Shown here: piece after piece, positions 63,909 through 64,000 of the stretch
Layout: each line of letters opens with the position of its first letter
Numbering within the stretch: position 1 is the first letter of the stretch
NCBI RefSeq assembly: GCF_011046735.1
Contig: NZ_CP049258.1
Coordinates: 1,878,001-1,942,000, forward strand
Origin: Nordella sp. HKS 07
Lineage (GTDB): Bacteria; Pseudomonadota; Alphaproteobacteria; Rhizobiales; Aestuariivirgaceae
Direction of reading: 5' to 3'
Length of the DNA: 64,000 bases
The notes under the pieces: generated by a model
Seen by the model: only the letters and a program-made list of their open reading frames with translations
The model's database searches: none
What the model was told of the DNA's origin: nothing
Program-made: the position numbers and the translations under genes

Positions 63909-64000
63909 ACAAGATCGAATCCAAATCCGACACCAAGGCGACGCTTCTGGCCATGGGCGCCGCCGCCCGTCTGGCTGCCCGCCAGCTGGCGCTCGCTTCG
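63905..64000 (+). CDS. proA: Glutamate-5-semialdehyde dehydrogenase (5' part only)
   Basis: GTG 63905 overlaps the proB stop (GTGA). The first 32 codons, with [20 protein letters not shown], match the normal ProA N-terminus. It reduces glutamyl phosphate to the semialdehyde, the second step of proline synthesis. The gene continues outside the window. Confidence 0.88.

Overview
The window looks like chromosome of a high-GC alphaproteobacterium of the Hyphomicrobiales (Rhizobiales) type. Evidence: a long C-terminally extended L21 gene followed by rpmA, an obgE-proB-proA block, several FixJ-family response regulators, many ABC uptake systems with GntR, LysR and SorC regulators, and rhizobial-style interspersed palindromic repeats. 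The species cannot be named from the sequence.

Layout. 1-4.2 kb: partial porin, a Tat-exported ABC binding protein, and a divergent FAD oxidoreductase-GntR pair. 4.5-19.6 kb: a dense signalling block with two closely related histidine kinases (one carrying a periplasmic ABC-type ligand domain), two FixJ-type and two receiver-only response regulators, a Cache-domain nucleotide cyclase, a patatin lipoprotein, an MltF-like transglycosylase gene broken by one missing base, and a DUF1254 + SphA-like pair. Five copies of a motif with core YTWGGTCCAWCT lie in gaps of this block, each pointing at the next gene, so the block may be one regulon. 19.7-20.4 kb: SDR oxidoreductase.

20.7-32.4 kb: a tightly packed run of seven genes: a large cysteine-rich di-haem protein, an unknown exported protein, a mono-haem protein, two related membrane-anchored di-haem cytochromes (one frameshifted in a G7 run), a 975-residue membrane patatin and a TPR-PAN protein. 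With seven CxxCH sites and no recognised pathway, this is the best candidate for an undescribed system. 33-37.3 kb: LysR regulator divergent from an amino-acid ABC importer without ATPase, plus a two-domain RidA-like protein. 37.4-45.6 kb: a 41-residue membrane protein, then a seven-gene sugar ABC / PfkB kinase / amidohydrolase / BtpA operon divergent from a SorC regulator, with a perfect inverted repeat between them.

45.6-58.8 kb: a more disordered stretch: serine hydrolase, polysaccharide gene fragments, a sugar transferase-formyltransferase pair whose second gene is partly duplicated 7 kb away, AraC regulator, second DUF1254 gene, catechol 1,2-dioxygenase, a frameshifted winged-helix/TPR regulator, several gene remnants and repeats, and an outer-membrane barrel. 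It ends at the 3' end of a tRNA-Ser gene. 58.9-64 kb: core genes rplU, rpmA, a GNAT acetyltransferase, a lytic transglycosylase, obgE, proB and the start of proA.

Three genes (15.6, 25.0 and 54.8 kb) each appear to lack exactly one base, two of them clearly at homopolymer runs. Read errors must be ruled out before these are called real pseudogenes.
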